In this document: positions 1 through 8,718 of the stretch, one piece after another
Layout: every line of letters begins with the position of its first letter
How positions within the stretch are numbered: position 1 is the stretch's first letter
NCBI RefSeq assembly: GCF_001975665.1
Contig: NZ_CP019419.1
Coordinates: forward strand, 1,302,001-1,366,000
Direction: 5' to 3'
Origin: Polaribacter reichenbachii
GTDB lineage: Bacteria > Bacteroidota > Bacteroidia > Flavobacteriales > Flavobacteriaceae
DNA: 64,000 nucleotides
The notes under the pieces: generated by a model
Databases searched by the model: none
Seen by the model: only the letters and a program-made list of their open reading frames with translations
Told to the model about the DNA's origin: nothing
Program-made: the position numbers and the translations under genes

Positions 1-2
1 CT

Positions 3-368
3 GTAATTTTTAGTTTGATGTATTTTTTTAATCCTAAAACTGATGATGTTAATAATATCAATTCCTTTGAAAATCAGTTTTCTAAGATAGAAAATGATTA
101 TTTAAAAAACATTGATATAGAATGGAAACAGTTTAAAGAAAAAACTACAGACACTTTATTAATTAGAAAATATGAGGAGAAATTAAACGATTTTAATAAT
201 GATTATAAAAAGATAACCAACCAATTAAAAGAGTTTCCTAATAACATAAATTTATTAGAATCTTTAATAAATAATCTACAAAGACGTTTGCAATTGATTA
301 AAGAAATTAATGAGCATATTAAAGAGTTGAATCAAAAAAACACAAGTAATGAAACCATATATATTTAG
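3..368 (+). CDS. C-terminal part of a membrane-anchored coiled-coil protein (possible anti-sigma factor), 5' end outside window
   Basis: The reading frame is open back to the window edge, and the residues before the first internal ATG (V-I-F-S-L-M-Y-F-F) look like the end of a transmembrane helix, so the gene almost certainly starts upstream. The visible part is about 115 residues of Lys/Glu/Asn/Leu-rich, probably coiled-coil sequence without cysteines or catalytic motifs. It overlaps the next gene by 20 nt, so the two are probably translationally coupled. Such a short membrane protein ahead of a DUF4097-like protein is a frequent Bacteroidetes arrangement behind an ECF sigma factor. The anti-sigma role is inferred from that context only. 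Confidence 0.6.
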   Translation, partial: VIFSLMYFFNPKTDDVNNINSFENQFSKIENDYLKNIDIEWKQFKEKTTDTLLIRKYEEKLNDFNNDYKKITNQLKEFPNNINLLESLINNLQRRLQLIKEINEHIKELNQKNTSNETIYI

Positions 369-1509
369 CATAATTTTATTTTTTTCGATAACATTTTCTT
401 TTGCCCAAACTAAAGAAGTACTTCTAAAAAAGAGTTTTAAGGTTGATGAAAACACCATTTTAAATTTAGATTTAGACAATACAGATGTTCATCTTATAGC
501 ATCTAAAGACGATAAAATTCATTTTAATTATCAAATTACTTTTTACAATTATTCTCAAAGAAAAATTGACGATATTTTAGATGAATCGGTCATAAAAACT
601 TCTAAAAAACAAAATCAACTTTTTTTAAAAGCCAAAAATTCGAAGTATTTAGGTATAAATTTAAGGTTTAAACCTAATATTGATTTTACAAACTTTAAAA
701 ACCCAATTAATAATGTTTATAAAGAATATCTTAAAAATTATTATAAAAAAATTAGAGATAGAAAATATGTACAAAAAACAAAAGATTCATTATTAAAAGA
801 GATAGATTTTAGTATAGGAAGTGATTATGAAAATTATATTAAAAAAGACATTGATAATTTTCCGCAGAAAACACCTTTAAAAACAGATAAAAAAATTGAA
901 AAAAAATTCATTATCCAAGTTCCAAAATATGTTCAATTGCGTATAAAATCAATCGAGTCTAATATTAATTGTGATTACGATATTAATACTGAATTTAAAT
1001 TAGAAAGTTTTAAAGGTATTTTTAAATTTAAAAACTTATCTGGTAAATTGAATCAAATAATTTCTTCAAATGGTATTTTAGAAACCTATTCTATAGCAAA
1101 TGGTAAAACAGATTTTAGAGATATGAGAAAAGTAATGATTGGTGCTACTTCAAATTCTAAAATTGTAACAGAAACCTCAAAAATACAAATTGGCGAAATA
1201 GGTAAAAACGTTTCAATAAAAGACTTTAATAGCAAACTATACCTCTATAATTTTAGCGAAAACTTCACAAAATTTAATCTAATAGGAGATTACTCAGAAT
1301 TAAATTTTTATAAGATAAAAGAAAACAATTTTTCTATGGATGTTTCTGGGTTTAACACCACTTTAAATATGAATGGAGTAAAAACAACTTTTGGAATATC
1401 TAAAGAAGAAAAAATGACAAAAATTCTTCAGAAAAAAAGAAAAGAAAATATCCCTTTTTTAGGTAATATTGAAGTTGAATTAAAACACGGAATTATAAAT
1501 TTAAAATAA
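349..1509 (+). CDS. Secreted DUF4097-like (putative adhesin) protein
   Basis: 386 residues. The N-terminus is a Sec signal peptide (MKPYIFSIILFFSITFSFAQ) with likely cleavage after Ala-Gln. The mature part starts with 'VDENTILNLDLDNTDVHLIA', the typical opening of DUF4097/putative-adhesin proteins, which fold as repeated short beta strands (beta-helix-like). The rest alternates short beta-type segments with charged turns. No enzymatic motif is visible. The start codon lies inside the 3' end of the preceding gene. Family members often sit with sigma/anti-sigma genes and may sense envelope state, but no function is shown here. The family call is moderate. Confidence 0.65.
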   Translation: MKPYIFSIILFFSITFSFAQTKEVLLKKSFKVDENTILNLDLDNTDVHLIASKDDKIHFNYQITFYNYSQRKIDDILDESVIKTSKKQNQLFLKAKNSKYLGINLRFKPNIDFTNFKNPINNVYKEYLKNYYKKIRDRKYVQKTKDSLLKEIDFSIGSDYENYIKKDIDNFPQKTPLKTDKKIEKKFIIQVPKYVQLRIKSIESNINCDYDINTEFKLESFKGIFKFKNLSGKLNQIISSNGILETYSIANGKTDFRDMRKVMIGATSNSKIVTETSKIQIGEIGKNVSIKDFNSKLYLYNFSENFTKFNLIGDYSELNFYKIKENNFSMDVSGFNTTLNMNGVKTTFGISKEEKMTKILQKKRKENIPFLGNIEVELKHGIINLK

Positions 1510-1514
1510 CTATT

Positions 1515-1541
1515 AAACCCAACTCTTTTGAGTTGGGTTTT
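1515..1541. terminator. Bidirectional intrinsic terminator
   Basis: A perfect 11-bp stem (AAACCCAACTC / GAGTTGGGTTT) with a TTTT loop is flanked by A- and T-rich runs. It lies between two convergent genes (ends at 1509 and 1580), so it probably serves both. Confidence 0.8.
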
Positions 1542-1579
1542 AAATGAATTATAAAGTTTTAAAATAAGTTCAAAATATA

Positions 1580-3121
1580 TTATAAATCAAATTTAATTCC
1601 TTGAGCTAAAGGTAAATCTGTTGTGTAGTTTATGGTGTTAGTTTGTCTTCTCATATACACTTTCCAAGCATCAGAACCAGATTCACGTCCACCACCAGTT
1701 TCTTTTTCGCCACCAAAAGCACCACCAATTTCTGCACCAGAAGTACCAATATTTACATTTGCAATTCCACAATCAGAACCAGCAACCGATAAAAAAGCTT
1801 CTGCTTCTCGTAAATTATTAGTCATAATTGCAGATGATAAACCTTGTGCAACTCCATTTTGAATTTCGAGTGCATTTGTAACATCACCAGAATATTTTAA
1901 AAGGTATAAAACAGGAGCAAAAGTTTCGTGTTGTACAATTTCAAATTCGTTTTTAGCTTCTGCAATTGCAGGTTTTACATAGCAACCAGATTCGTAACCT
2001 TTACCAGTTAAAACACCACCTTCAACAACAATATTTCCACCTTCTTCAACAACTTTTACCAAAGCATTTTGGTACATTTTAACAGCGTTAGTGTCAATTA
2101 AAGGGCCAACGTGATTGTTTTCGTCTAAAGGATTTCCAATACGCAATTGTTTGTACGCTTTTACAACAGCATCTTTTACTTTATCGTAAATAGATTCGTG
2201 AATAATTAATCTTCTTGTAGATGTACATCTTTGGCCTGCAGTACCAACAGCACCAAACACAGCACCAATCACAGTCATTTTTATATCTGCATCTGGTGTT
2301 ACAATAATGGCATTATTACCACCCAGTTCTAGTAAAGATTTCCCTAATCGTCCTGCAACTTCTTTTGCGACAATTTTACCCATTCTTGTAGATCCTGTTG
2401 CAGAAACTAGAGGAATTCTGGTATCTTTTGTCATCATTTCACCAACATTATAATCGCCATTTATTAAGCAAGAAATACCTTCTGGTAAATTATTTTCAGC
2501 TAAAACTTCTGCAATTATATTTTGGCAAGCCACACCACACAAAGGTGTTTTTTCGCTTGGTTTCCACACGCAAACATCACCACAAATCCAAGCCAAAGCT
2601 GTGTTCCAAGCCCAAACTGCTACTGGAAAATTAAAAGCAGAAATTATACCCACAATTCCCAAAGGATGATATTGTTCGTACATTCTATGACCAGGTCTTT
2701 CTGAGTGCATGGTTAAACCATGCAATTGACGAGATAAACCCACAGCAAAATCGCAGATGTCAATCATTTCTTGTACTTCTCCTAAACCTTCTTGATAACT
2801 TTTACCCATTTCATAAGAAACTAATTTGCCTAAAGCTTCCTTTTTTTCGCGCAATTTTTCTCCAAACTGACGTACAATTTCTCCTCTTAATGGTGCAGGT
2901 TTTGTTCTCCAAGTTTTAAAAGCTTCTGTAGCTGCTTCCATCACTTTTGCGTAATCTTCTTTTGTTGTAGTTTTTACTTTTCCTATGATTTTACCATCAA
3001 CAGGAGAATAACTTGTTATAATTTCTCCGCTAGAAAAGTTTGTGTTTCCAGTAGAAGTACCTTCATTTATATTTTGTAAACCTAAAGTTGATAATGCTTC
3101 TTGAATGCCAAAATCTGTCAT
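1580..3121 (-). CDS. Aldehyde dehydrogenase, ALDH7/antiquitin type (alpha-aminoadipate semialdehyde / piperideine-6-carboxylate dehydrogenase)
   Basis: 513 residues, full length for the ALDH superfamily and starting at ATG. Catalytic features are visible: Asn164 in 'ISAFNFP', the NAD-contacting 'WKPSEKTP' near 186-193, general-base Glu265 in 'LLELGGNNA', and nucleophile Cys299 in 'GTAGQRCTSTRR'. The 'LGGNNA' and 'GQRCTSTRR' wording is characteristic of ALDH7. Enzymes of this family oxidise alpha-aminoadipate semialdehyde to 2-aminoadipate with NAD+ in lysine catabolism. The substrate is inferred from the family and no other lysine-degradation gene is adjacent. It is transcribed alone, convergent with the upstream adhesin-like gene and divergent from the peptidase gene. 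Confidence 0.9.
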   Translation of the reverse strand: MTDFGIQEALSTLGLQNINEGTSTGNTNFSSGEIITSYSPVDGKIIGKVKTTTKEDYAKVMEAATEAFKTWRTKPAPLRGEIVRQFGEKLREKKEALGKLVSYEMGKSYQEGLGEVQEMIDICDFAVGLSRQLHGLTMHSERPGHRMYEQYHPLGIVGIISAFNFPVAVWAWNTALAWICGDVCVWKPSEKTPLCGVACQNIIAEVLAENNLPEGISCLINGDYNVGEMMTKDTRIPLVSATGSTRMGKIVAKEVAGRLGKSLLELGGNNAIIVTPDADIKMTVIGAVFGAVGTAGQRCTSTRRLIIHESIYDKVKDAVVKAYKQLRIGNPLDENNHVGPLIDTNAVKMYQNALVKVVEEGGNIVVEGGVLTGKGYESGCYVKPAIAEAKNEFEIVQHETFAPVLYLLKYSGDVTNALEIQNGVAQGLSSAIMTNNLREAEAFLSVAGSDCGIANVNIGTSGAEIGGAFGGEKETGGGRESGSDAWKVYMRRQTNTINYTTDLPLAQGIKFDL

Positions 3122-3247
3122 TTTGTATATTGTTTTAAGTTATTTGACTAAAAAATCTTTATTTTAGAACTTCGAATTTACGAATAATTTCACACACATA
3201 TAAATTAAACAATAACAATGGTTTTGTTTAATACTAAACATTGTAAT

Positions 3248-4306
3248 ATGAAAACACAATTTCTTTTTCTTGCTTTTTTAATGGTTTTATTCGGATGTAA
3301 AAATGAGTCCCAAACTTCATCCGAAGAAAAAAATATTACAACAAAACAAAATGAATTTGCAATTATTATTCATGGAGGAGCAGGAACAATTTTAAAGAAA
3401 AATATGTCTGATGAAAAGGAAGCTGCTTATAGAACAAAACTAGAAGAAGCTATAAAAGTAGGTCATGCTATTTTAAAAAATGGAGGAACAAGTCAAGAAG
3501 CAGTAGTTAAAACGATTCAAGTTATGGAAGAGTCTCCATTATTTAATGCGGGTAAAGGAGCAGTTTTCACCAATTCTGGTACTAACGAATTAGATGCCTC
3601 TTTTATGGATGGTAAAACATTAAATGCAGGAGCAGTTGCAGGTGTAAAAGATGTAAAAAGTCCTATTGAACTCGCAGTAAAAGTAATGACAGATTCTGAT
3701 CATGTTATGCTTTCTGGAGATGGAGCGAGTATTTTTGCCAAAGAAAAAGGGTTAGAAATTGTAGATCCAAGTTATTTTTATACAGAAAGACGTTTTAAAT
3801 CTTTACAAAGAATCAAAGAAAAAGAAAAAACAGAATTAGATCATGATGATAAAACAGCTGCTTTTTACGATGCTGATATTAAAAACAGCAAATTCGGAAC
3901 TGTAGGTTGTGTGGCTTTAGATAAAAACGGAAATATTGCTGCAGGTACTTCTACAGGAGGAATGACCAACAAACGTTGGGGAAGAATTGGTGATGCACCT
4001 ATAATTGGTTCTGGTACGTATGCAAACAATTTAACTTGCGGAGTTTCTTCTACAGGTTGGGGCGAATATTTTATTAGAAGCCAAGTTGCTTATGATATTT
4101 CTGCGCAAATGGAATATCAACAAAAAACGTTAAAAGAAGCTACAACAGATGTTATTCATAATAAGTTAACCAAATTAGGAGGAACAGGTGGAGTTGTAGC
4201 TCTTGATAAAAACGGAAATATGTCTTTTGAGTTTAATACAGCTGGTATGTATAGAGCCTCTATGAACGATAAAGGCGAACTAACTGTAAAAATTTACAAA
4301 GAATAA
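3248..4306 (+). CDS. Isoaspartyl peptidase / L-asparaginase (Ntn hydrolase), lipoprotein
   Basis: 352 residues from the chosen ATG. An upstream in-frame ATG (3218) would add 10 residues in front of an otherwise perfect lipoprotein signal and was rejected. The signal peptide ends in lipobox LFGC (Cys17), so the enzyme is probably anchored in the envelope. The family hallmarks are clear: 'IHGGAGTI' near residues 41-48, the autoprocessing site 'KFGTVGCVA' with nucleophile Thr218, and 'GTSTGGMTNKRWGRIGDAPI' after it. Family enzymes self-cleave into alpha and beta subunits and hydrolyse isoaspartyl dipeptides or asparagine. Its 3' end overlaps the convergent hypothetical gene by 13 nt. Confidence 0.9.
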   Translation: MKTQFLFLAFLMVLFGCKNESQTSSEEKNITTKQNEFAIIIHGGAGTILKKNMSDEKEAAYRTKLEEAIKVGHAILKNGGTSQEAVVKTIQVMEESPLFNAGKGAVFTNSGTNELDASFMDGKTLNAGAVAGVKDVKSPIELAVKVMTDSDHVMLSGDGASIFAKEKGLEIVDPSYFYTERRFKSLQRIKEKEKTELDHDDKTAAFYDADIKNSKFGTVGCVALDKNGNIAAGTSTGGMTNKRWGRIGDAPIIGSGTYANNLTCGVSSTGWGEYFIRSQVAYDISAQMEYQQKTLKEATTDVIHNKLTKLGGTGGVVALDKNGNMSFEFNTAGMYRASMNDKGELTVKIYKE

Positions 4307-4638
4307 TCTAACCATTCTTCTGGTAAAGCTTCTAAATCTAACTCAATAACTTTAGAATCTGTTTTCTTAGAAAACTTTGACAGAGAAATATTTCGAGTAG
4401 ACAGGTTAACATTATTTTTTTTATTAATCATTTTTAAAACCTCATTCATAGTTCTTTTAGCACATAAAACCAAACTATTCATCATAGAATTAGATTCGTT
4501 AGATAAATCGTAAAGATCTACGTAATATTTAGGCTCATTATCTTTATAAATGATCCATTGTGAGGGTTTTCTATTGGGGATTTTTATAACTTTTTTGGTG
4601 CCCAATAGAGTTTTATAAGTAACTTCTATAAGTTTCAT
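4294..4638 (-). CDS. Small hypothetical protein
   Basis: 114 residues, ATG start, no signal peptide or membrane segment. The N-terminal half (VTYKTLLGTKKVIKIPNRKP) looks beta-rich; the middle is helical. The C-terminal tail is acidic with aromatic residues (EALPEEWLDYSL). I do not recognise the family. It converges with and overlaps the isoaspartyl-peptidase gene by 13 nt. Codon use resembles the neighbours. It is kept as a gene because of its length and plausible composition, but no function can be given. Confidence 0.5.
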   Translation of the reverse strand: MKLIEVTYKTLLGTKKVIKIPNRKPSQWIIYKDNEPKYYVDLYDLSNESNSMMNSLVLCAKRTMNEVLKMINKKNNVNLSTRNISLSKFSKKTDSKVIELDLEALPEEWLDYSL

Positions 4639-4816
4639 TTCTACATTTTTTAATTAAAAAATATTTCAAGCAATCATTTTTTAAAAACTCTAAACTCCAA
4701 TTCAAAAAGCATACAAAATTAGTGGTTTTTTTAGTATTATGGCAATATGTTTCGATAAAATGTATATTCTAATAGATAATCAGTAAATTACATATGTGTT
4801 TTTTGCTAAATTGGTT

Positions 4817-6106
4817 TTAGAAGTTGTATTGTATACCTGTATAAAACCCTAAATTAAAGGGTGCAAAACCATTAGAATTTTTATTAAAAGTGTTTAGCTG
4901 CATTTTTAACATTGGGTTTATATTTAAAGACCAATTTTTATCAAATAAATAATTAAAATCTAGTCCTAAATTTCCACTGAAATTAATGTTATTTAAATTG
5001 TTTGCTTCTAGTGTTTTTGATATTGTTTCTGTGTTTAAGTTTACACTATTTTTATTCAAAAAAAGCGAACTAAATCCAGTTACTATTTGTGTTTCAAATT
5101 TGTCGTTTGTAGAAAGATTATATTTTACTTCTACTGGAATTTCTAAATAACCATAGTTTTGAGTAAGATTGCCAAAAGTAGTCTTTGAAGTCGTCGTAAA
5201 ATCGCTACTTAAAAGTGCATTAAAATTATTACTACCATCAAAAGAAAAAGTTTCTCCATTTGTAAATTCGGTTGTAGTTGCACTACTTTGCTCAGAAACT
5301 GAAATGCTTATTCGATTGTTAGCATAACTCATTTCTTGTAAATGAATTCCAGATTGAATTGTCCATTTTTTATTGATTTTATAAGCGATTTGTACACCAT
5401 AAGAATAGGTGTTTTTACCTTTAGTAGAGTTAGCTAAATTTTCGTTAATCGGAGATGTATTTGTAAAAGAATTCGATTGTAAAACCGCAAAAACAGGAGC
5501 AAGATACCAATTTTTGGTTTTTATTTTTTTAGTACTTAAATCTTTCTTTTCTACATTAAAATCTTGAATGTTTAACTTTTTAAAACGCTTTTTATTCGTA
5601 TTTATATTTGATAAAAATAACGCACTATTTTTTTGTGATATTTTAAAATTATCATCAAAAGAATTATAAGAAAATTGTAGTGGTTTTACAGGTTTTCTAT
5701 TATTTATTACATTTTTATTTTGCTTTATTTCAGCTAAATTTTGTGTGTTTTTATTGATATGAGTTCTTTTTTTAGTTTTAGAAATAAGTACATCATTTTT
5801 TAAGGTTTTATTTAAAATAAGTGTGTCTTTTTCTTTTAAAATTGTTGAATTTTCTTTGGGGATTGTTGTAATTGTTTCATTAAAAGAGTCATTTATATTT
5901 TGATTTTCATCCTTAGAAAACGGGTTAAAAAGTATGCCTAAAATTAATACAGAAGCTGCTGCACCAGAAAACCACCAAAAAGGAAAAACCTTGCGCTTCT
6001 TCTTTTTTAGTTTATTTTCAATATTGTTCCAAGTGCTTTTGTTTGGAGAAACCTCCAAATTTTTAAGCTGTTCTTGAAACAATTTATCTATATTTTTATG
6101 ATCCAT
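4817..6106 (-). CDS. Anti-sigma-like membrane protein with C-terminal outer-membrane beta-barrel
   Basis: 429 residues. Residues 1-35 are cytoplasmic-type (MDHKNIDKLFQEQLKNLEVS... ending in a KKKKRK stop-transfer signal). One transmembrane helix follows (about 41-60, 'FWWFSGAAASVLILGILF'), then a low-complexity Asn/Lys linker. The final ~200 residues show alternating beta strands of a porin-like barrel ('YSYGVQIAYKINKKWTIQSG', ending in 'GFYTGIQYNF' with a terminal Phe). This build is common immediately downstream of flavobacterial ECF sigma genes. The ATG overlaps the sigma stop codon (TAATG), indicating translational coupling. The anti-sigma role is inferred from architecture and position. 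Confidence 0.7.
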   Translation of the reverse strand: MDHKNIDKLFQEQLKNLEVSPNKSTWNNIENKLKKKKRKVFPFWWFSGAAASVLILGILFNPFSKDENQNINDSFNETITTIPKENSTILKEKDTLILNKTLKNDVLISKTKKRTHINKNTQNLAEIKQNKNVINNRKPVKPLQFSYNSFDDNFKISQKNSALFLSNINTNKKRFKKLNIQDFNVEKKDLSTKKIKTKNWYLAPVFAVLQSNSFTNTSPINENLANSTKGKNTYSYGVQIAYKINKKWTIQSGIHLQEMSYANNRISISVSEQSSATTTEFTNGETFSFDGSNNFNALLSSDFTTTSKTTFGNLTQNYGYLEIPVEVKYNLSTNDKFETQIVTGFSSLFLNKNSVNLNTETISKTLEANNLNNINFSGNLGLDFNYLFDKNWSLNINPMLKMQLNTFNKNSNGFAPFNLGFYTGIQYNF

Positions 6107-6642
6107 TAATTTAACTTTTTTTGATGGATTTCTAATTTTTCTTTCAAAATTTTTCTTGCTCTAGACAAGTTCGATTTAGAAGTGCCTTCAGAGATTTTTA
6201 GCAATTCTGCAATTTCTTTATGCGTATAATTATCTAATACATATAGGTTAAAAACCATACGATAACTGTCTGATAATTGCTGAATACAATCCAATAAAAC
6301 ATCAACATTAAAAACAGAATTTTCTAGTTCTATTTCTTCGTTTTCGACATCATCTTTAATTTCATTTACAATTTCTAAAGGTGCTTTTTGTCTATATTTT
6401 TGTAAAACTGTATGAATGGTTATTTTTTTTAACCAACCCTCAAAAGAACCTTTGTGTTTGTATTGTTTTATTTTATCGAAAATGGTTAAAAAACTGTCTT
6501 GTAGGTTGTCTTCTGCATCTTGATAATTTCTCGAATATTTTAAACAAACACCAAAAAGTTTATCAGCAAATAAGTGATAAACTTTAGATTGAGCATCCAA
6601 ATCTTGCTCACAACATTTCTGTATTAATTCTTCTAGTTTGAT
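6106..6642 (-). CDS. ECF-type RNA polymerase sigma-70 factor, unusual start codon
   Basis: Sigma region 2 is clear ('LKYSRNYQDAEDNLQDSFLT', then 'FEGWLKKITIHTVLQKYR'), and region 4 ends with the helix-turn-helix 'YTHKEIAELLKISEGTSKSN'. The first legal start is TTG at 6600 (164 residues), but the frame continues upstream as I-K-L-E-E-L-I-Q-K-C-C-E-Q-D, which matches the usual first helix of these sigma factors. The codon where the family has ATG is ATC at 6642-6640, only 4 nt after the stop of the preceding gene. I therefore annotate from 6642. The TTG start would lose part of region 2.1. It heads a coupled pair with the membrane/barrel protein. Confidence 0.85.
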   Translation of the reverse strand: MKLEELIQKCCEQDLDAQSKVYHLFADKLFGVCLKYSRNYQDAEDNLQDSFLTIFDKIKQYKHKGSFEGWLKKITIHTVLQKYRQKAPLEIVNEIKDDVENEEIELENSVFNVDVLLDCIQQLSDSYRMVFNLYVLDNYTHKEIAELLKISEGTSKSNLSRARKILKEKLEIHQKKLN

Positions 6643-6646
6643 GTTT

Positions 6647-7057
6647 CTAATTTACAGGAACTATGACTTCTTCAAAAATATTTTCGCCATTATTATCTTC
6701 TCCTTTCCAAAATTTAAAAACATAATCTTCTTGTTGCACTGCAGTAATTACCATATCAAACTCGTATTGAGTTGCTACTTCATTACAGTCTTTCTCTAAA
6801 TCTACAATTGTTTGTATGGCTACAATTCTTGCTGTGTCTTCGTATTCGTAATACACATGGTCAAAACTATAGCAATCATTTTTTAAGGTGTATTTTACTT
6901 TAATGGTGTCTTTTTCACCATAGGTAAAAGAGTCAGGCACTGTATATTCATCAATAGGTAAAAGTTCATAACCATAATTTACATAATCATTGTTATCATC
7001 ATTTAAACAAGAATTAAAGAGTAAAATAGAGGTAAATAGTAAAATAAATTTTTTCAT
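6647..7057 (-). CDS. Small lipoprotein, unknown function
   Basis: 136 residues from the ATG at 7057; an upstream non-ATG extension was rejected because this ATG opens a clean lipoprotein signal (MKKFILLFTSILLFNSC, lipobox FNSC). The mature part is acidic and beta-rich, with two cysteines ('TLKNDCYSFDHV' and 'LEKDCNEVATQ') that could pair. I recognise no named domain. It is the last of four consecutive lipoprotein genes upstream of the sigma factor, 11 nt after its upstream neighbour. Confidence 0.6.
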   Translation of the reverse strand: MKKFILLFTSILLFNSCLNDDNNDYVNYGYELLPIDEYTVPDSFTYGEKDTIKVKYTLKNDCYSFDHVYYEYEDTARIVAIQTIVDLEKDCNEVATQYEFDMVITAVQQEDYVFKFWKGEDNNGENIFEEVIVPVN

Positions 7058-7068
7058 AATTTTTAGGT

Positions 7069-7773
7069 TTAATAAGTTAAAGTTGGGTATCCATTTCTGC
7101 ATTCTACTTGCTTGGGAGGGCTAATAATAGAACAATCAGAAATAATACCCCATTTAATATTAAAAGCTTTTTCAGCTTCAGTATAAGTTTTTATTTTTTG
7201 TAAAAAAGAAGCTACATCTATGTTTTTAGAATAAGGTAAATAACCTTGTGGTCCACCACAAGCTTTTGCTCCAAAAGCAGTAAATGCCCAGTTATTAGCA
7301 TTAGAACAAGGCTCACTATAAGCTAAATTTGAAATTTCGCTAAACAAATCCATTAAAGCTCTATGTTCTATTTCTTGTTCTGTTAATTCTCTTTTAACCA
7401 CTAAATTAGTTTCTGTTATTTCTACAATTTTCCATCCATAGAAAGAAGGATAACTTGTTGTAGAAATATTTATTACATCGTTTTCTAAAGTAAAAGAACC
7501 ATCAACATTAAAATAGCTTAAAGGAGGCGTGCCACACCATCCTGAAGTTCTTTCTATAAATTCGCCTGTTTTTTTAAAGGTAATTCCATAACTTTCATCT
7601 GGTAAAACACTACTTCTTTTAAAAGTTGTGGTTTCGTTTTCGTACTCAGGATTTACCCAATTGCCAAGTAATAAATTGTCTGGATCTATTGTAATATTTT
7701 CATCATTTGTATTGCTTTCGCAAGAGAAAAGCATAGCAGTAAATAGTAAAATTATAAAGTTTTTATAATGCAT
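7069..7773 (-). CDS. Two-domain lipoprotein: lipocalin-like half plus Cys-rich C-terminal half
   Basis: 234 residues, ATG start, lipoprotein signal ending in LFSC (Cys18). Residues ~30-125 resemble the lipocalin-like domains of Bacteroidetes lipoproteins ('LLGNWVNPEYENETTTFKR', 'GITFKKTGEFIER'). Residues ~140-234 resemble a small domain found in other Bacteroidetes lipoproteins. It is marked by 'CSNANNWAFTAFGAKACGGP', 'GYLPYSKNIDV', 'FNIKWGIISDCS' and 'ECRNGYPTLTY', with cysteines likely forming disulfides. I cannot name that second domain. The two-domain combination is the notable point. It is part of the lipoprotein operon leading into the sigma factor. Confidence 0.65.
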   Translation of the reverse strand: MHYKNFIILLFTAMLFSCESNTNDENITIDPDNLLLGNWVNPEYENETTTFKRSSVLPDESYGITFKKTGEFIERTSGWCGTPPLSYFNVDGSFTLENDVINISTTSYPSFYGWKIVEITETNLVVKRELTEQEIEHRALMDLFSEISNLAYSEPCSNANNWAFTAFGAKACGGPQGYLPYSKNIDVASFLQKIKTYTEAEKAFNIKWGIISDCSIISPPKQVECRNGYPTLTY

Positions 7774-7784
7774 AATTATAAGTT

Positions 7785-8129
7785 TTAAATTGGTAAATTT
7801 TCTGATGTTTTTTCGGTTTTAGACACAACTTCAATTAATGTGGTTTCTATAGATGAACCATCTTGTGGCGGATTTTCTATTCTCCTTTCTGAGACTTTAA
7901 TTACATATTCAAAGCCTTCGTCATAGTTAAAACCAATTATAGAGCTATAAAAATATTGCCAGTTCTCTGTTTCAGTTTCTTTAATCAGCAAACACTTTTG
8001 ATTATCTACACCTATACAATCTATTTTTTTAGATGCTACAATTAGTGTTTTTTCTGGTGTTATTAAGTTATTGTCTTCACAAGATAAAATGCAAATGCTT
8101 AGGCAAATTAAGTAGACTATTTTTTTCAT
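7785..8129 (-). CDS. DUF4377-domain lipoprotein
   Basis: 114 residues, ATG start, signal ending in CILSC (Cys17). The mature domain matches my memory of DUF4377: 'IVASKKIDCIGVDNQKCLLI' followed by 'WQYFYSSIIGFNYDEGFEY' and 'RRIENPPQDGSS'. Two cysteines in the first strand region probably pair. DUF4377 often occurs in META/HslJ-type or small stress lipoproteins; its function is not known to me. It starts 1 nt after the end of the upstream lipoprotein gene and is followed after 11 nt by the next, so the genes are co-transcribed. Confidence 0.75.
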   Translation of the reverse strand: MKKIVYLICLSICILSCEDNNLITPEKTLIVASKKIDCIGVDNQKCLLIKETETENWQYFYSSIIGFNYDEGFEYVIKVSERRIENPPQDGSSIETTLIEVVSKTEKTSENLPI

Positions 8130-8130
8130 A

Positions 8131-8547
8131 TTAATTGTAATTTAGTTGTGCATTCCATCCTTCTAAATTTAAATTTATTTCAGAATAGTTTTCTTTTAAT
8201 ATTGAGATATCAAACATAAATTCTTGTTCAAAAACAGCTAAACATGCTTCATTGTTTTCTAAAGAAAGTTTTATATTTCGCTGTATAGGATACGATTCTA
8301 ATATTTCTTTAGCATCGATTAAAACTGCTTTCCAAGAATTGCCATCACAACCACTACTACTTATTTTTATTGTTAAAAAATTATCATTTATAGTAGCTTC
8401 TGTAATTGTATAATTTTCAGTTATGGTTTCATTATAAAGTGTTTTGTTTATAATAACAGATTCATTTTCTAAATCAATATTATTGTTATTTTCATTGCAA
8501 GAGATCAATAAACAAATCATTATAATTAACGTTCCTATTTTTTTCAT
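8131..8547 (-). CDS. Small lipoprotein, first gene of the lipoprotein/sigma operon
   Basis: 138 residues from the ATG at 8547; a longer frame adds nine residues before the signal and was not used. The signal peptide MKKIGTLIIMICLLISC ends in lipobox LISC. The mature region has an Asn-rich linker, then a beta-rich domain with 'TIKISSSGCDGNSWKAVLID', 'LENNEACLAVFEQEFMFDI' and a C-terminal 'INLNLEGWNAQLNYN'. Two cysteines could pair. I recognise no family. It heads four lipoprotein genes running into the sigma/anti-sigma pair with gaps of 1-11 nt. Confidence 0.6.
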   Translation of the reverse strand: MKKIGTLIIMICLLISCNENNNNIDLENESVIINKTLYNETITENYTITEATINDNFLTIKISSSGCDGNSWKAVLIDAKEILESYPIQRNIKLSLENNEACLAVFEQEFMFDISILKENYSEINLNLEGWNAQLNYN

Positions 8548-8718
8548 TTCGAGTTCTTTTTTATAAGATACCAAAAGAGCAAAAAGGTTGCGTTGAATAA
8601 TAGTATTTTTGTGAAAAATAATTTTTGTTGATTAATTCTTTTTTAATTTCCCTTTTTAAAAGGATGAAAAAAAAAGAAAACCTGACAGTAAAAGTGTTAT
8701 GGTAATTTTATAAAGTTT

